From Lycocorax pyrrhopterus obiensis (Eukaryota > Chordata > Aves > Passeriformes > Paradisaeidae): a stretch of 64,000 nucleotides of DNA. The stretch spans positions 35,562,633 to 35,626,632 of the forward strand of contig JACSVZ010000007.1 in assembly GCA_014706295.1 (NCBI GenBank). Reading direction: 5' to 3'. Both the position numbers and the translations under genes were made by a program. The notes under the pieces are model-generated. The model saw nothing but the letters and a program-made list of their open reading frames with translations. It was not told the origin of the DNA and ran no database searches. Below are positions 14,401 to 25,901 of the stretch, in pieces (the first letter of the stretch is position 1; each line of letters starts with the position of its first letter).

Positions 14401-14617
14401 AAACTTATTTCAAGCAGTTAGTGTCCAGTTCAGTCCATTCCATACACCAAAATAGACAGAATCTTTATATTCACTATTGCACTTTGTAACATACTTTTCT
14501 GAGACATAATGCTTCCTGCTGCACTGGAAGCTTAATCATCAATATATGAAACACACTGACTTGTGCATACATGCCTGGGAATTTAAAAATAAAGAATTGG
14601 CTAATTTTTGCACCTAC

Positions 14618-14761
14618 CTGGGTAAAAATCTTTGGATTTAGACAGCTTGATGGTGGCCCCAGTCTCTTTCTGCAACTGAACAATTGTCTGTCCTCCCTTC
14701 CCAATTATAGATCCAGCAGCATAACTAGGTATGAGGACCTTTAGAAAATACTGGCCATCCT
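14618..14761 (-). CDS. NOVA1: NOVA1 coding exon 2 (first half of KH1 domain)
   Basis: This 144-nt exon encodes residues 46-93 plus the first base of the next codon. The translation runs [48 protein letters not shown]. It contains KH1 strand 1, helix 1, the GKGG nucleic-acid-binding loop (codons at 14691-14702), helix 2 and strand 2. The acceptor is TTTTTCAG ending at 14762 and the donor is CCAG/GTAGGTG with GT at 14617-14616. Entry and exit are both phase 1, so exon 1 joins to give the Glu of EDG. No frameshift or stop is seen. The remainder of KH1 (starting GTTERVCLIQ in known NOVA1), KH2, the spacer and KH3 were not found in positions 1-14617 and should lie further left. The ORF in another frame across this exon is a shadow. 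Confidence 0.97.
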
Positions 14762-16649
14762 CTGAAAAATTGAGATATGCATGGTTAATATGGCTTATAA
14801 GTTGTCATTTTTCCTCCCCAGACCCACAAATAAACAAAAGGTTACATCTTCAAACTCCTCCACTAATTCATGCATTTACATCTAACCAGTTGCGTCATTA
14901 TACAAGACATGTTTAGACTATGCCTTTGACAGTTTAAAATATCTACATTTATTCTAAGCAAAGAACCTACATAGGTTCCGTATTTCAGTAAAAGAATGAG
15001 AATAATACCAAAATTATATTTCAAAGGTAGATTTTCTTTTTGCAATGGTAACCACAGCATGCAGAAATGATCAGACCCCTTAAAAAAAAAACTAAAGCCC
15101 TGCATGAAAACGTGGTTAGTGACAACTACAACCTTGCTTGGAAATACTGCAAAAGAAATGACAAAACCAAGAAACAACGAATTGTAAATTCTAATGGGCT
15201 ATTTGTTTGTCATTAGCAAACACATGAGAACAGCAATTAGCTATTGCTTGCATTCTTCTTAAGTGAGCAAAACGACTACTCTGCTACCAAATAACCCACC
15301 CAAAATGTGGGGTTTTATTCCAAGCATTTCAGCCACTGCCAAGAAAACAACTCAACATGGTGCAGATGGAATCACTTGCCTAAGTAATCCTGATGTATTC
15401 CTTTAGCACTTCTTAAGCGACAATGATCTCTTTTAAGCTCATTAATTAAAGGACACTAAGAAGAATTTTTCCCAATTGATCAAAAGCCTAAGTCACTTAT
15501 TTTAAATACACTTAAAAGGTGACAAGGTAGACAATGCCAGTCCTCTACCCATCACTAGCACTAAAGTATATCATCGAAACAGGAAAAAATATATAGAATG
15601 AATAGAGGAGAGAAAGAAAAAAGGATTCCAGTCTGATTTGGAAACTGCAAAATTTTCAGTGCCCTCATGCCACTACTAAATCCAGCTACACTGAAGTCTG
15701 AGGACCTTTCCATAACTGTCTCTGAAGAAGTGCAAGGCAATAGGGATACACTGGTTCCCCAGACTTGTGCTCTCCCCAGTAATTATGGCAACGTCCCATT
15801 GGCACAGATATTAAAATATCATGAAACCTGTTTCATAAAGTTGGTTGTTGGGGTTTTTTTTACCCCTAAGCAGAAGAAATTATCTGAGTTCACCTTACTT
15901 TTCTTCCCTGAGACTATAAAGCGCCTCAGTAAGTGCCTGTGTGTGACAGTGGTGCCCACCCCTATTACCATAGCTGGGGAACCATGCACTATGTATAGTC
16001 AGACCGCTGCTCTCAACATTGGGCAAATAAATTCACCTCTGCCTCGGTGCATTGTTATGACGACTCCAGTGCAAACGGATAAAGGAGATGCTGGTCCCGT
16101 TATAACTCATCTCCTCCAGGAACAGCAGGATGTTAACTAGCGAGTCCCCGCAGCCGAGGGGTGACTCCCCCCGCCACCAGCCAGCCCTCGCCCCCGGCTC
16201 GGCACGGCAAACACACGCCGTGTACGCGCTGACAATGGAAGTGAGGCCAAGGAGGAGGAAAACGCACGGCAAGGCTGAAATTCAACTTGCGACCCCGAGG
16301 ATGTGGAAGGAGGGAAGAGCGTTTGCCGTCTCCTTCCAGCTGCCATTTATTTTCGCCCATCCTTAAACGGGCGAGGGAGATAGCTGGGCTGCGGGAGCCC
16401 CTTGTGCTCCCTCCTCGCCTCCGTAGGGTCACGGCTGTGCAGCCCCAGCGTGGATATTAAATAAAAAGACTGGTAGATGCTGAAAACCGACGCCATTTTG
16501 ATGAATGATAACATTAGAGAAATGGGAATCTTTGGGCGGGGGGGCTGGGGGGGTGGAAGAGGCAGGCAGGCAGGTAGGGAAGCGGAGAGGTGGGTGGGTT
16601 GGGCGGGGGGGGGTGGGGGTGGGAGGGAGGTGACAGAGGATATACCCAC
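14762..16649 (-). other. NOVA1: NOVA1 intron 1
   Basis: This 1888-bp interval lies between the exon 1 donor and the exon 2 acceptor. Its right part (about 16130-16649) is still within the CpG island and has a G-rich plus strand with runs of G that could form quadruplexes. The left part is ordinary AT-rich intron. A 157-codon plus-strand open frame at 15667-16140 has no recognisable domain and I do not call it a gene. Confidence 0.93.
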
Positions 16650-16785
16650 CGCCCGTGTTGGTCCTCTTGGTGCTGCCGGCTTCAGGGGGGGCTTCAAGCG
16701 GTCTTTTCCGGGAGTCCGGCGGGTCCAGGTCTATGGGAACCCCGGTGTGGGTCCCGTTCTGCTGGATGGGAGCTGCCGCCATCAT
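16650..16785 (-). CDS. NOVA1: NOVA1 coding exon 1 (start codon, NLS), 5' part of a split gene
   Basis: This exon encodes the first 45 residues plus one base of NOVA1, a nuclear RNA-binding protein that binds YCAY clusters and controls neuronal alternative splicing. The translation begins MMAAAPIQQNGTHTG and continues through DLDPPDSRKRPLEAPP to STKRTNTG, which I recognise as the vertebrate NOVA1 N-terminus. The basic pairs around residues 26-28 and 40-41 form the known bipartite nuclear localisation signal. I chose the ATG at 16783-16785 because it starts the recognised protein and is followed at once by a second Met codon. The exon ends at 16650 in front of a GT donor (16649-16648, sequence GTGGGTAT), leaving phase 1, which matches exon 2. 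Reading on past the donor gives a low-complexity proline-rich tail that is intronic. The exon lies inside a CpG island, as expected for a broadly controlled neuronal gene. Its paralogue NOVA2 has a different N-terminus, so I am confident of NOVA1. Confidence 0.97.
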
Positions 16786-16825
16786 GTTTGCTGCTGCTCG
16801 GAGGAGAATTGTCTCTTCCCTTCTG

Positions 16826-17347
16826 TGGTGGGGGGGCAGGGAGGGAAGGGGGGAGGAGGAGGAGGAGGAGGAGAAGGAAGGGGGTGGAGGAGGAGGAGGA
16901 GGGGAGGGGGCTCGTCCCGTTCTCTTGTCCTTTTCGAAAATGTAGAGCTAAGATCGGGATTGTCGAGGATGCTGCGCGCCTTGTTTATCTGGCACCCAGG
17001 GGGAGGGAAGGGAAAGGAGGGAGGGAAGCGAGCAGGACTGGACTGGAGGAGCAGCTGCAGTGCAGTGTCAGGAGGAGATGAGGAGAAGGGAGACAGGGGA
17101 ACGAGGGGGGCGAGAGAGGGAAGAGAAAGGGGGAGAGGAGAGGAGGGGAAAGAATGAAAAGAGTGAGACAGGAGGAGGAGAGGACAGAGTGAGTGGGAGA
17201 GGAGAGGAGGGGAAAGAGTGAGTGGGAGAGGAGGGGAGAGAGAACGAGTGAGACTGAATCGGTGGGAAGGGAGGGAGGGAAGAAGGGAGGGGGAGAAGGA
17301 GGGAGCGAGCGGTGTAAATGGTGGGCGAGGGAGAGAGTGGGAGATGA
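16826..17347. repeat. Homopurine/homopyrimidine low-complexity block next to NOVA1 exon 1
   Basis: Most of 16826-16912 and 17073-17347 is nearly pure A/G on the plus strand, made of GGA, GAGG and GGGA units, with a mixed spacer (about 16913-17070) between them. On the NOVA1 sense strand it is C/T-rich and lies 40-560 nt upstream of the ATG. The mirror-like purine runs could form triplex DNA. If transcribed it would be a pyrimidine-rich 5' leader. Confidence 0.8.
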
Positions 17348-17690
17348 TTCACGCTGTTTCTGAGCCCCCTTCCGCCCCTGCCCGCCCTAGTGCCGCGCCT
17401 GACGCTGCGGCTCAGCTGCCCGCCGCTCCCGGGCTCCCGTGCCCTCCCTCGCTGTCGGGCTCGTGTGCACGGGGGTGGAGAGGGGGATCGCTGCCGGGGT
17501 GGTGCGGCGCTGCTCCGCTCTAGCCCCAGCACCGCGGGCGACCGGCTGGGGGCTGGGGCCGCCACCCTCGGCTGCACCGCAGAAACCCTAAAGGCAGGAG
17601 AGGTTAGAACCATGGGAGGGGGCACAAGGACGGGGGTGTACGAGGGCAGGCGGGGGGTGGGGGGGGCGATGGGGGGGTGATAAAAGAGAA

Positions 17691-17776
17691 GGGCGGGGCT
17701 TCCAGCGAAGACAGGCGGGAGATGCGGCCAATCGGAACAAAAGAGAGAGAGGCTGGGATTGACGCGTCTCGCCAAT
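17691..17776. promoter_or_regulatory. GC box and two CCAAT boxes, candidate core promoter
   Basis: A GC box (GGGCGGGGC, 17691-17699), a first CCAAT box (17728-17732, context CGGCCAATCGG, an NF-Y-type site) and a second CCAAT box (17772-17776) lie within 90 bp, about 0.9-1.0 kb upstream of the NOVA1 start codon. CCAAT spacing of about 44 bp on one strand is common in NF-Y-dependent, often bidirectional, CpG promoters. The transcription start itself cannot be read from the sequence. The boxes are oriented on the plus strand, so they could serve NOVA1, a divergent noncoding transcript, or both. Confidence 0.45.
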
Positions 17777-18336
17777 CCTGGGCCGCCGCCGGCGGAGCCG
17801 TTGAGGGGAGGCGGGGGCGTTTTAACCTCTGCGGCGGGGGCGGCGGCGGGGCGGGAGTGCGCGGGGGCCGGCTGCCGCCTCGGGAGGGTCCCCGCCGTGA
17901 TGCGGCGTCACCTGGGTTACAGGCTGCGCCTCACAGGCCCGCAGCTGCGTGGGAGGACGGCTGAGATCGCCCGAGGAGGCGGTGGGGTAGCGGGAACATG
18001 TCCTCGTCGAGCTGGCTGCAGCACTCGCGCGGCCCGGCCGGTGTGGCCGCGGCCCTCCCTCCGTCCCCGCTCGGTCCCTGCCGGCCGCCGCGGGTGGCGG
18101 GCGGGGGGCAGCGCTGCCGCTCCGCGCCGGGCTGCATCGCGCAGGCTTGTAAAGAAAATAATAAAGATATTGTTGTTATGCTGTGACAGCCGGTCTAGCT
18201 GGAGCAGTGCGACACAAAGCCGCGTTGGTTACCTAAATGTTTCGTAGAGAACTTAAAGATATTTCGCTGCGGCGGAGGTTATTTCTGCTTACAAATCTCA
18301 AATTATTCAGGTGGAAGCTGAAAAGGTTGTAAGATG

Positions 18337-18354
18337 CGGGGGGATGGGTAAGCA
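18337..18354 (+). promoter_or_regulatory. Possible 5' splice site of a divergent noncoding transcript
   Basis: A donor-like ATGG/GTAAGC with GT at 18348-18349 follows the CpG island on the plus strand. Human NOVA1 has an annotated divergent transcript, so a similar first exon here is conceivable. There is no coding frame to support it and donor-like motifs are frequent, so this is a weak call. Confidence 0.15.
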
Positions 18355-21300
18355 GGGCGCGGGGAATTGTCTGTGCACCAGAAAAGCATTTTTACTATTT
18401 GACTCTTTGCTATTTATTGGCTCGTTTCCTTTGAAAAAATTTCTAAACGCGCTGTAACTGTGACGGTAGTGGTCAGTACTGGAGCGTCAATTCCGTACAA
18501 AATTTAGGAACGTGTGTTTATTGCATTACACCACGCTCTGTGCTAAATTCGTATTGATGTGTGTGTGTGCGCGGCATGGCTGCTGACTCGATTCCTCCTA
18601 ATACACGAGCTTAAAACCTGGCTGTTTGTGGATGAAATCCAATTTCCATTCTAAGCTCCCTGGGAGACAGCCTTAGTTTTAGTAATCACTTACCATTAAT
18701 ACTGCCCCAAACAATTTTTAATACTTAAAATACACATATCATGTATAATATATAGCACATCACCTCTGCTTATAAATTACAAGCTAGATATGTAATGCAT
18801 TATAGGATATTAAACCGTGCACACATTAACATCTAAACAGGCTCCTGCCCAAATGCATTCACAAATTAAGAACCCAATCCAGCACTCTACATAGGAAACT
18901 TTCAATGACTTCTTTGGGAATTGTGTCCCAGGAATGTGATATCTAGCCTCCTTGCCAGCAGATGAAATAGATGCAGCAGATTCAGTAACAATTTGATAGC
19001 ATATATGGTCAGAAAAATTATTGTATAAAAATGGAACTTTCTTACTCATCATATACCCTTTGTATCTAAGATACTCTGACTCATAATTGCTTAGTTTACT
19101 GACTTAAATAAAATTCTAGGCTTCTGTTACCTTGGCAGTTGCTGACACAATTATGGTACAGCAAACTGGGGACTGGTTCTGACTCTTCCATTTTCTTTAC
19201 TAAGTTACAGCCGAAGAATTTTATTAGTATTTGAGCAGAAAGAGCACAGCATGACTTGTAAATCTCAGGTCCAGTTTGTAGGGTCATCAGTCCTAAGAGG
19301 CCTCTTTTTATTTGTAAACCAAGCAAATGACTTACAGAAACTTTTGAAGACAAAAATAAACCCCACGATGTTCGAATTAAGCCGTCTTGAGTCAATTTCC
19401 GCAGTGGAACTGGATAAATTATAACACTGCTCTCTTTATCTCACTGACTATGTCCCATTCATCTGTAGCAACATTGAAACAAACAATTCTCTGGTTTTTA
19501 GACCACATCTGTTTTACTGTGCCCCCTGCACCAATTTTAATTATGTGACAGATCTGATTGGATTCAGCACCTGCAAGTCCTCCCTTTGGGATCTTCAATT
19601 AGGTTATAAAACATTTACTTGATTGCATTCTTGAAACAAAAATATTGTTTCATCCTAACAACAGAAATATTTAAGTGTAGAATAAAAGAAGGTTTCAACG
19701 TGAAATGCGTGTATGTTGTTTGTGTATCTAGCTTCCATAAGCTTAGAGGAAAAAGTGGTAATCCTGAAACCTAATTTCCTCAGACTCAGCAGATGTCTGT
19801 CCTGTGTTAGCCTGTTTCTTTACTGACAGCTGTTTCACAAGTGCCTCCCCTCGTCTCTACAGAATGCCTTTTGTTTAATAATTTCCCTCTACATTATCTC
19901 CCATCCCATTTAGAAAAGCTTTTTCAACTTTTCTGGTGGTTTTAGAAGGTTTTTCTGTAGTTCAAAGGCTTATTTTTGAAGAAGGTAGTTTTAGCTACAT
20001 AACTAGTTTCTCAGCTAGTTTCTTAGTAACAGTAACACTTAACTAAGCGGATAGCTGCAGATAATCAACATTTCAACCAATACCGATTTAGTATTAAGGA
20101 AAGTTTTAATTTTTACAGGTATGCTTCAGAATATGCGCTTTTTTCCTCCTTTTTTTCTTGGAGCAGTGATAGTGAAGGTCTAGGGGGGAATATAACATAA
20201 AGTGCGGCCCTCTAGTGGCAGAGGTCACTTGGAGTTTAAAGCAAGCTGGGTCTTTGTCATGGGTGGGGGCAATGAAAGGAACAGCTTTTAGCAAAATGCA
20301 GGCAACTGCCCTGCATTGTTCACGGACAGAAACACGAGTGAAAATAGTTGTGGCGGCCTGTAACACCACCTTGCTCCCACTCTGTTGTAATATCTGTGCA
20401 GAAAGTACTGATGAAAATATTAAAAAGTCCACATCAGTAGAGTTTTCCTCTTTTTCCAAATCTGTAATCTGTTGTTCATCTTTTCTATTTTCAGCCAGCT
20501 CCAGACTGGCATACCTGACCATTGGTTTTTCAAGCAGTTGTGGGATCTTGATTTCTTTCCTGTCTGTATCAGTCATGTCCTACCACATAATGTATTCTGT
20601 AACTTCAGTAAGAGTTTGTTCAGAGATGACATGGAGCACAAATTCCATTTGCCAGCTTTATTTCTAAAATCATTCTCAGCTGGTGGAGATATGGATGGAA
20701 GCATTCAAATAGGTCTCATCTCTTCCACAGGCATGAGACCTATGCTTAGAAGTGAAAGGGATTAGGAATAGGGAGAAATTAAGCATATATACTAACAAAT
20801 AGAAATCTGTATAATAACTCAGGTGAAGTTCTAGTAGACATCACTCAATCTGATAAAGTCGACTTTGTGGAACAAGACTCAATCTCCTGTTTCTTTTAGA
20901 GGTGATGGATAGTTCTCGTCTGGCTAACAGAATGAAGAGTTCATTTTTCCCCTTATGGGAAATATGACAGAGTCCAATAATCATTGGATGAAAAACGGTA
21001 CCTCTTAAACATCCTGGCTAGGTAAAAGAAAACAAATTCTGTCATTGTCCAAAAGGACTGGCAGCTTTTCATTACTGAATGGTTGCTGTGACTCCTATAA
21101 ACTTTGGCTTCACTAAAATTACAGTTAGTGATGAACTCAGAAGACTCTTTCAAGTTTTTAACATCTATCTTCTGTTTATGACACTTTTTTCCTCCAATAA
21201 TCTGTCAGTTAAACTATTATTATTGTTGATTAAGTTATCCATTTATTGCTTGTTTAAATACTGCAGAATTTGTTCATCAGGAAATATTTTTTAATTTCAG

Positions 21301-24300
21301 TGGAACTTCTCCAAGATTCCAGCAATATTAACCTGAAAAAAATCAAACCCATGTTTGGGGAAAAAAATTGAACACGTATTAGACAGAAAATGACCTGATT
21401 GTCTGTTTTTCCACATTTATTCAGGTTTTATTATGTCCACCTATATTATATGCGTTGCCGAACTAAAATAGTTGTACTCTTCCCTGAAAAGAGCATGGAC
21501 AACTGCTAAACCTTTTCATATTGTAGATCATTGCTGTGTAGTAGCTTTCTTTTCCTGGGAAACTGAGAATGATAACTTAGAATCAGTAAAAATGTGACCA
21601 TACTATTTGTCATAACGTGAATAAATTCTTTTTCTGGTGGTGAAAGGAGGAAGTGTTTGTAGGAAATCAACGCACATTTCTCTCTCAGCAGAGAGATCAC
21701 CTGTCTCCTATTCTGACAAATTTTACAGATCCTTTTTTTGACTTTTCTTCGGAATTAAGGAATTGAGTTGATCTGAGTTCTTCACTGCTGAATCTGTAGG
21801 TCAGATTTATAAGGGGTTACCTGAGGACTTACCCAGATCTCAGTGTAGAAAAGAAGATAGCCTCAGGACAAGGTAGTTTTTCATCCCTCCCAAGGAATTG
21901 ACATTGTCAATCCAGATATCTGAAACTCCAGTGGCTGAACACTTACCCCAAAAAGTCATCCCCCTGGTGATCTCTATGTACAGTAATTTAAAGACCTTTT
22001 GTTTCTGAGGATGAAAAAAAAATAACGACTAGATTTCAATTGCCTTTCAAAAATAGTAGTATCTTCTGTTTTCTTTATGTTCTTTTGTGTGTGTGTTGTT
22101 TTGGTTTTAATAGAAAAAATAGATATTCAGGGATTAAAACTGATATAAACTATGAGTAATTCCACTGTAATGAAACAATGTAATATCGTGTGTGAGAAAT
22201 AGCAGTATCTCCTAGTGTATCTTCATCAGTTTACAGTGTTACTGATTGTGTACCTTTTGTTACTCTCTTACAAAAGGACACTGGTGAAGCATCTCGTCTA
22301 CAAGCTGAATTCAGCCAGCTCTCACTCCAGATGCTTCAGTATGCATTCCTTCAACAGTATGGTGAACAGGGTATTTTTCAAGGAATCAGCATACCTGTTT
22401 CCAGTCTCTGTTATTATAATTGCTCTAGCAGTATTACCATTTTATGTGTCATCTTGCCCACCCACCACCAACTGTCTTATTTGTTTGAAGTTTTGGCACT
22501 TTACAATAAATGAAGTAAGGAAAGAGATCCATTAACAGCAAAATTAGTTTCTTTGATTCTTTTGTCAAGCTTGAGCCCCTTTCTGGAATAATGTAGTCTT
22601 ACAATATAGGACCTTAATCAGGATTGGTTTAGAATTTTGCTACAGTTCAGCTCACATGCAAAAATTATTTCTGTGGAGAAAATCAGAAATCTTTCTGGAA
22701 AAGGAATGGAAAGGGGGAAAGTAAACATGTTGCACAGTAGACAAAGGAAAAACAAAGACAAAGGTATTGATTTTTTCTGTTGTAAACAAAATTTATATTG
22801 AATTATTTAGCAAAATTTGAGTTGCTCTGATCATTTTGCTCACTGATAAAGTGTACGCTACTTGATATTGTTAAAGACAACTATATTCTAGCAAAATTAT
22901 ACTAGTAAACTCTCCTACTGTTAATGACCAAGAAACTCCGTTTTGTCCTGTATAATTTATAATCAATTTTCCAAATAATAAGCTATTCCAGCAGAAGTAA
23001 TTAGTATAACACTATTATAATGGCAGAAATTTTGCCAATGGAAAGGCAGGAAAAACAGTATCTCTAATATTATTGAAATGGAGATCTAAGTATCTTTAAA
23101 AACACTTTTTTAAATGCTTACTATAAAAAAATTCATATGACAGTAGATTACAAATTAAATCTTCAGCACAGCAAGATTTTAGGAAACAGTTATTACCTTT
23201 AAGAATACACTGGGAACTTTAAGTGATTCCTCTCTGGAGTTTGGCAAATACCTTAGAATTTCTTCTTCAAGAAATTATTTCACTTCACCAAAAAAACTAA
23301 TGATTCTTGGTCTTTTTCTACCTGCTTGAAATTTATTCCTACAGAATACCCCTGAATTGGAAAGTCTTCGGGTGGGGGAGGGTAAACAGCTAAAACTTAC
23401 TGCCAGGATAAATTGGCCAGAATGATTTGGCACATATCCTGAGTTTGCCATGAAAACATGTATCTGTGTGTCAGCTGCACACAAAGGCTATCTGGCCCCA
23501 AAAAAAGCACAGGGATTAGGCATAATGCTGCCTATTTGAGACAAAGGGTATTCCTTAGTGCAGTGAGGTTAAAACAGACAGCTCATCAGTTGTACAAGTC
23601 TATCTGAATTATTTAGTTACCATTTTGAGCCAGAAGGAAATGGTGGCAGATTATTAATGACTTTTGGGGTCTATTCATCTTTTTATTTTGTTTCAGTGAA
23701 AGCAGTACTGGAAACATGAAAAGGTGCCAAAATTTGAGATCAGTTTTACTTTAATCGCTGACAAGACACAGAATCACTTCTTTATTTCAATGCTAGTTGC
23801 AAAATATAACTGGTTTTGATTTATATTTCACTTAGACTTATGAGGTTGCTATTTATGTTTGTAAGTGGGTGCATGACCAAAGTGAATGGAACAACTCATA
23901 TGCTCTAGAAAACAGAAGTCCGTGGATCTACTGGATAAAAACTGTTTTATTGATTTCAAGGGGGTTTAAGTCATTCAATACAAAATACTTCAGGAAAAAA
24001 ATAGTGAAGAGAGTAAGAAAACTATGTAAAAGATATTGACATAGACTGCAATGCATTCTTGCAATAAGAGGGATTCTTGTCGTATTCCAGTGATGGGCAA
24101 TTTGAATTAATTTTGCATAGATATATTTATGGATATGTAATAAGAACATATATAAAAAGAGTATTTAGGAACATATATTTTTTCATTTCTAATTAATTAT
24201 ATATAAACAAAATAACAGCTGGTATATAATTTAAAATTTGGCAGTTGCAAAAATGAAGACTAAGGACTCCGTTTCCAGTAATTAAAAATCACAAGTTAAG

Positions 24301-25556
24301 GTGAAAATCTTTACATAGCCATGTGTTATGTTGATAATAAACAGATCTAAATAAGGTCTTATAGAAAGTTACACATTATATTTGTAAAAAAAGCCTGATT
24401 ATTTTTCCTGTGCACTTTTTTCAGAATATTTTTGTTGCAATATTTTTGCCAAGTAAGAAGACTGTTTCAAATTTCTAAATACTTGTATTTTTCTTTTCAT
24501 TCTTTTTTTCATTTAAGGGTTTAGGTTGTTTCCTCTGGAACAGAAAAAAATCATATGCTGAAACAGTAAAAATAAAATTGCTGCAGAACTGAGTCATTGC
24601 AAGTGAGATGAATGCCCATAAAAAAAGTACAAATTACAAAAAAACCCCAGAAACAGGATCATTGTGCATTAGCAACAATGCTTGCAGATTCATCATGGCT
24701 CACAACAAAAGTATTTATAAGTGGACCTCCTGCCTCTGTTGCATGCTGTCATTGCTTTGGATTGACTGCTGTTAGATCCCTGTAATCCTGAGCCCCGGGA
24801 TCTTGTCTTACATGTTTACCCCACTTGGTATGCATGTCAGTACGTATTTAAAATGGAAATGAACTCTAATCTTTGTATGTGTTAATAGAAAAGGATTTTA
24901 ATCTCCTAAACCCCATATTTACCATGGTTTTATTTTGTTGTTTGGATTTTTTTAAAATAGAGTTTATAAAAACTGTGTTCAGAATTTCAGCTTCTATTTG
25001 TTTGTTTATCCACTAAAGTTTGGTTAATATTTGGCATTTCTTAACTCAATAGGGTGTCATGGCAATAATATTATGGAATATGTTCAAGGATGAGGAGAAG
25101 AATAGAGTAACAACAACCACTGGTCTAAAAATTACATTTTAATAATGGAAAGTCTTGTCAACTTTCTTATTTGTAATGCACTTGTTAGAATAAAATTTCA
25201 TATTTTAGAAGACCGATGTTACCGATAAATAGTATGACTGCCATTCACTTGTGAGGTTATGTTGTTATGTAGATGTTATGCAGAGATTAAAACCTAAATA
25301 TTATCTAATTTAGAAAAAGTTCATTGAAACTATCATACCCCATTCCACCTGAAAACACATTTTTGCCAACAGATGAAAAATAATGTACTTCCTTTGAAAG
25401 TGGTAAAAAAGTCACCAATACAGTTGAATTCTAGTCCTCACTCCTGTAAGAAATTTCATATTTGCAGTTCCTTGTATCCAGTACAATTTTTGTGTCATGT
25501 AGGATCTTTGTGGAAATCACTGCTATTTTCATATTATGATTGTTATTAATAAATGT
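18355..25556. other. Upstream flank without recognisable genes
   Basis: This AT-rich sequence upstream of NOVA1 has only short open frames. The longest, 156 codons on the minus strand at 20106-20576 and 150 codons on the plus strand at 20215-20667, overlap each other and show no known domain. A CTCF-like motif at 20203-20223 is the one regulatory signal I can name. Confidence 0.7.
20203..20223 (-). promoter_or_regulatory. CTCF-like motif 1
   Basis: The minus strand reads TCTGCCACTAGAGGGCCGCA, matching the CTCF core CCAC(C/T)AG(A/G)(G/T)GGC closely. It lies about 3.4 kb upstream of the NOVA1 start codon, in single-copy-looking AT-rich DNA. The forward CTCF orientation is minus, so it points toward NOVA1. 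Confidence 0.5.
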
Positions 25557-25901
25557 TTGCATCATCCAGCTGCTCCTTGGAACTTGGCTTCATGACCATT
25601 TCTCTGGCAGCCCTCTTCCAGTGACTGAGCACCCTCTCAGTGAAGCACCTTTTCCTGGTCTGGTTCTGGTCTGAACGTCCCCTGATGGAGCTTCATTCCG
25701 TTTCCTCATGTCCTGTCACTGGTCACCAGAGAGAGATCAGCACCTTCCCCTCTACTGCTCTTCTTGAGGAAGCTGAAGACTGAGATGAGGTCTTCCCTCA
25801 GCCTTTTCCTCTCCAAGCTCCAACCAACCAAGTGACCCTGGCTGCTTCTCCCTGCCTTTCACCATCTTGGTCAACCTTCTCTGAATGCTCTCTGATAGTT
25901 G
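25557..25901 (-). mobile_element. CR1 LINE fragment (antisense on plus strand)
   Basis: The plus strand carries typical antisense CR1 3'-region phrases: a segment like CTCTTCCAGTGACTGAGCAC, then CCTGTCACTGGTCACCAGAG, then GAGATGAGGTCTTCCCTCAG, and finally CACCATCTTGGTCAACCTTC. The element is 5'-truncated, diverged and lacks the terminal 8-bp repeat tail. No open reading frame survives. Confidence 0.9.

Larger units (their letters stand above)
1..14617 (-). other. NOVA1: 5' part of NOVA1 intron 2
   Basis: Everything left of the exon 2 donor is inferred to be intron 2, because the next NOVA1 exon is not found in the window. The stretch is AT-rich with short A/T homopolymers, a purine-rich microsatellite at 11419-11490, an A/C-rich tract near 2765-2805 and a 19-bp near-palindrome at 5422-5440. 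I see no CR1 or LTR fragment in it. Two exon-like candidates are listed separately (7173-7312 and 1193-1270). The other open frames are short and look random. Confidence 0.85.
16130..18240. promoter_or_regulatory. NOVA1: CpG island spanning the NOVA1 start and upstream promoter
   Basis: The composition changes sharply from AT-rich intron to G+C-rich, CpG-containing sequence near 16130 and back again near 18240. The densest CpG part is 17380-18130. The island covers exon 1, its leader and the upstream region, which marks it as the NOVA1 promoter. It is the only CpG island in the 64 kb. Long plus-strand and minus-strand open frames inside it come from low-complexity G/C-rich sequence and are not genes. 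Confidence 0.9.

Noticed and set aside
1..14617. NOVA1 exon 3 (rest of KH1)
   Set aside because: I looked on the minus strand for the segment starting GTTERVCLIQ and did not find it, so it is inferred to lie beyond the left edge.
15667..16140. 157-codon plus-strand open frame in NOVA1 intron 1
   Set aside because: It has no recognisable domain, lies antisense within an intron, and its length is reachable by chance near a CpG island.
16477..18247. Several long open frames (up to 235 codons) in the CpG island
   Set aside because: They are low-complexity Gly/Arg/Pro/Ser translations of G-rich and purine-rich sequence, overlap on both strands, and one only continues past the real exon 1 donor.
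20106..20667. Overlapping 156- and 150-codon open frames on opposite strands
   Set aside because: They overlap each other, have no recognisable motif, and lie in AT-rich flank. One may be chance and neither has support.
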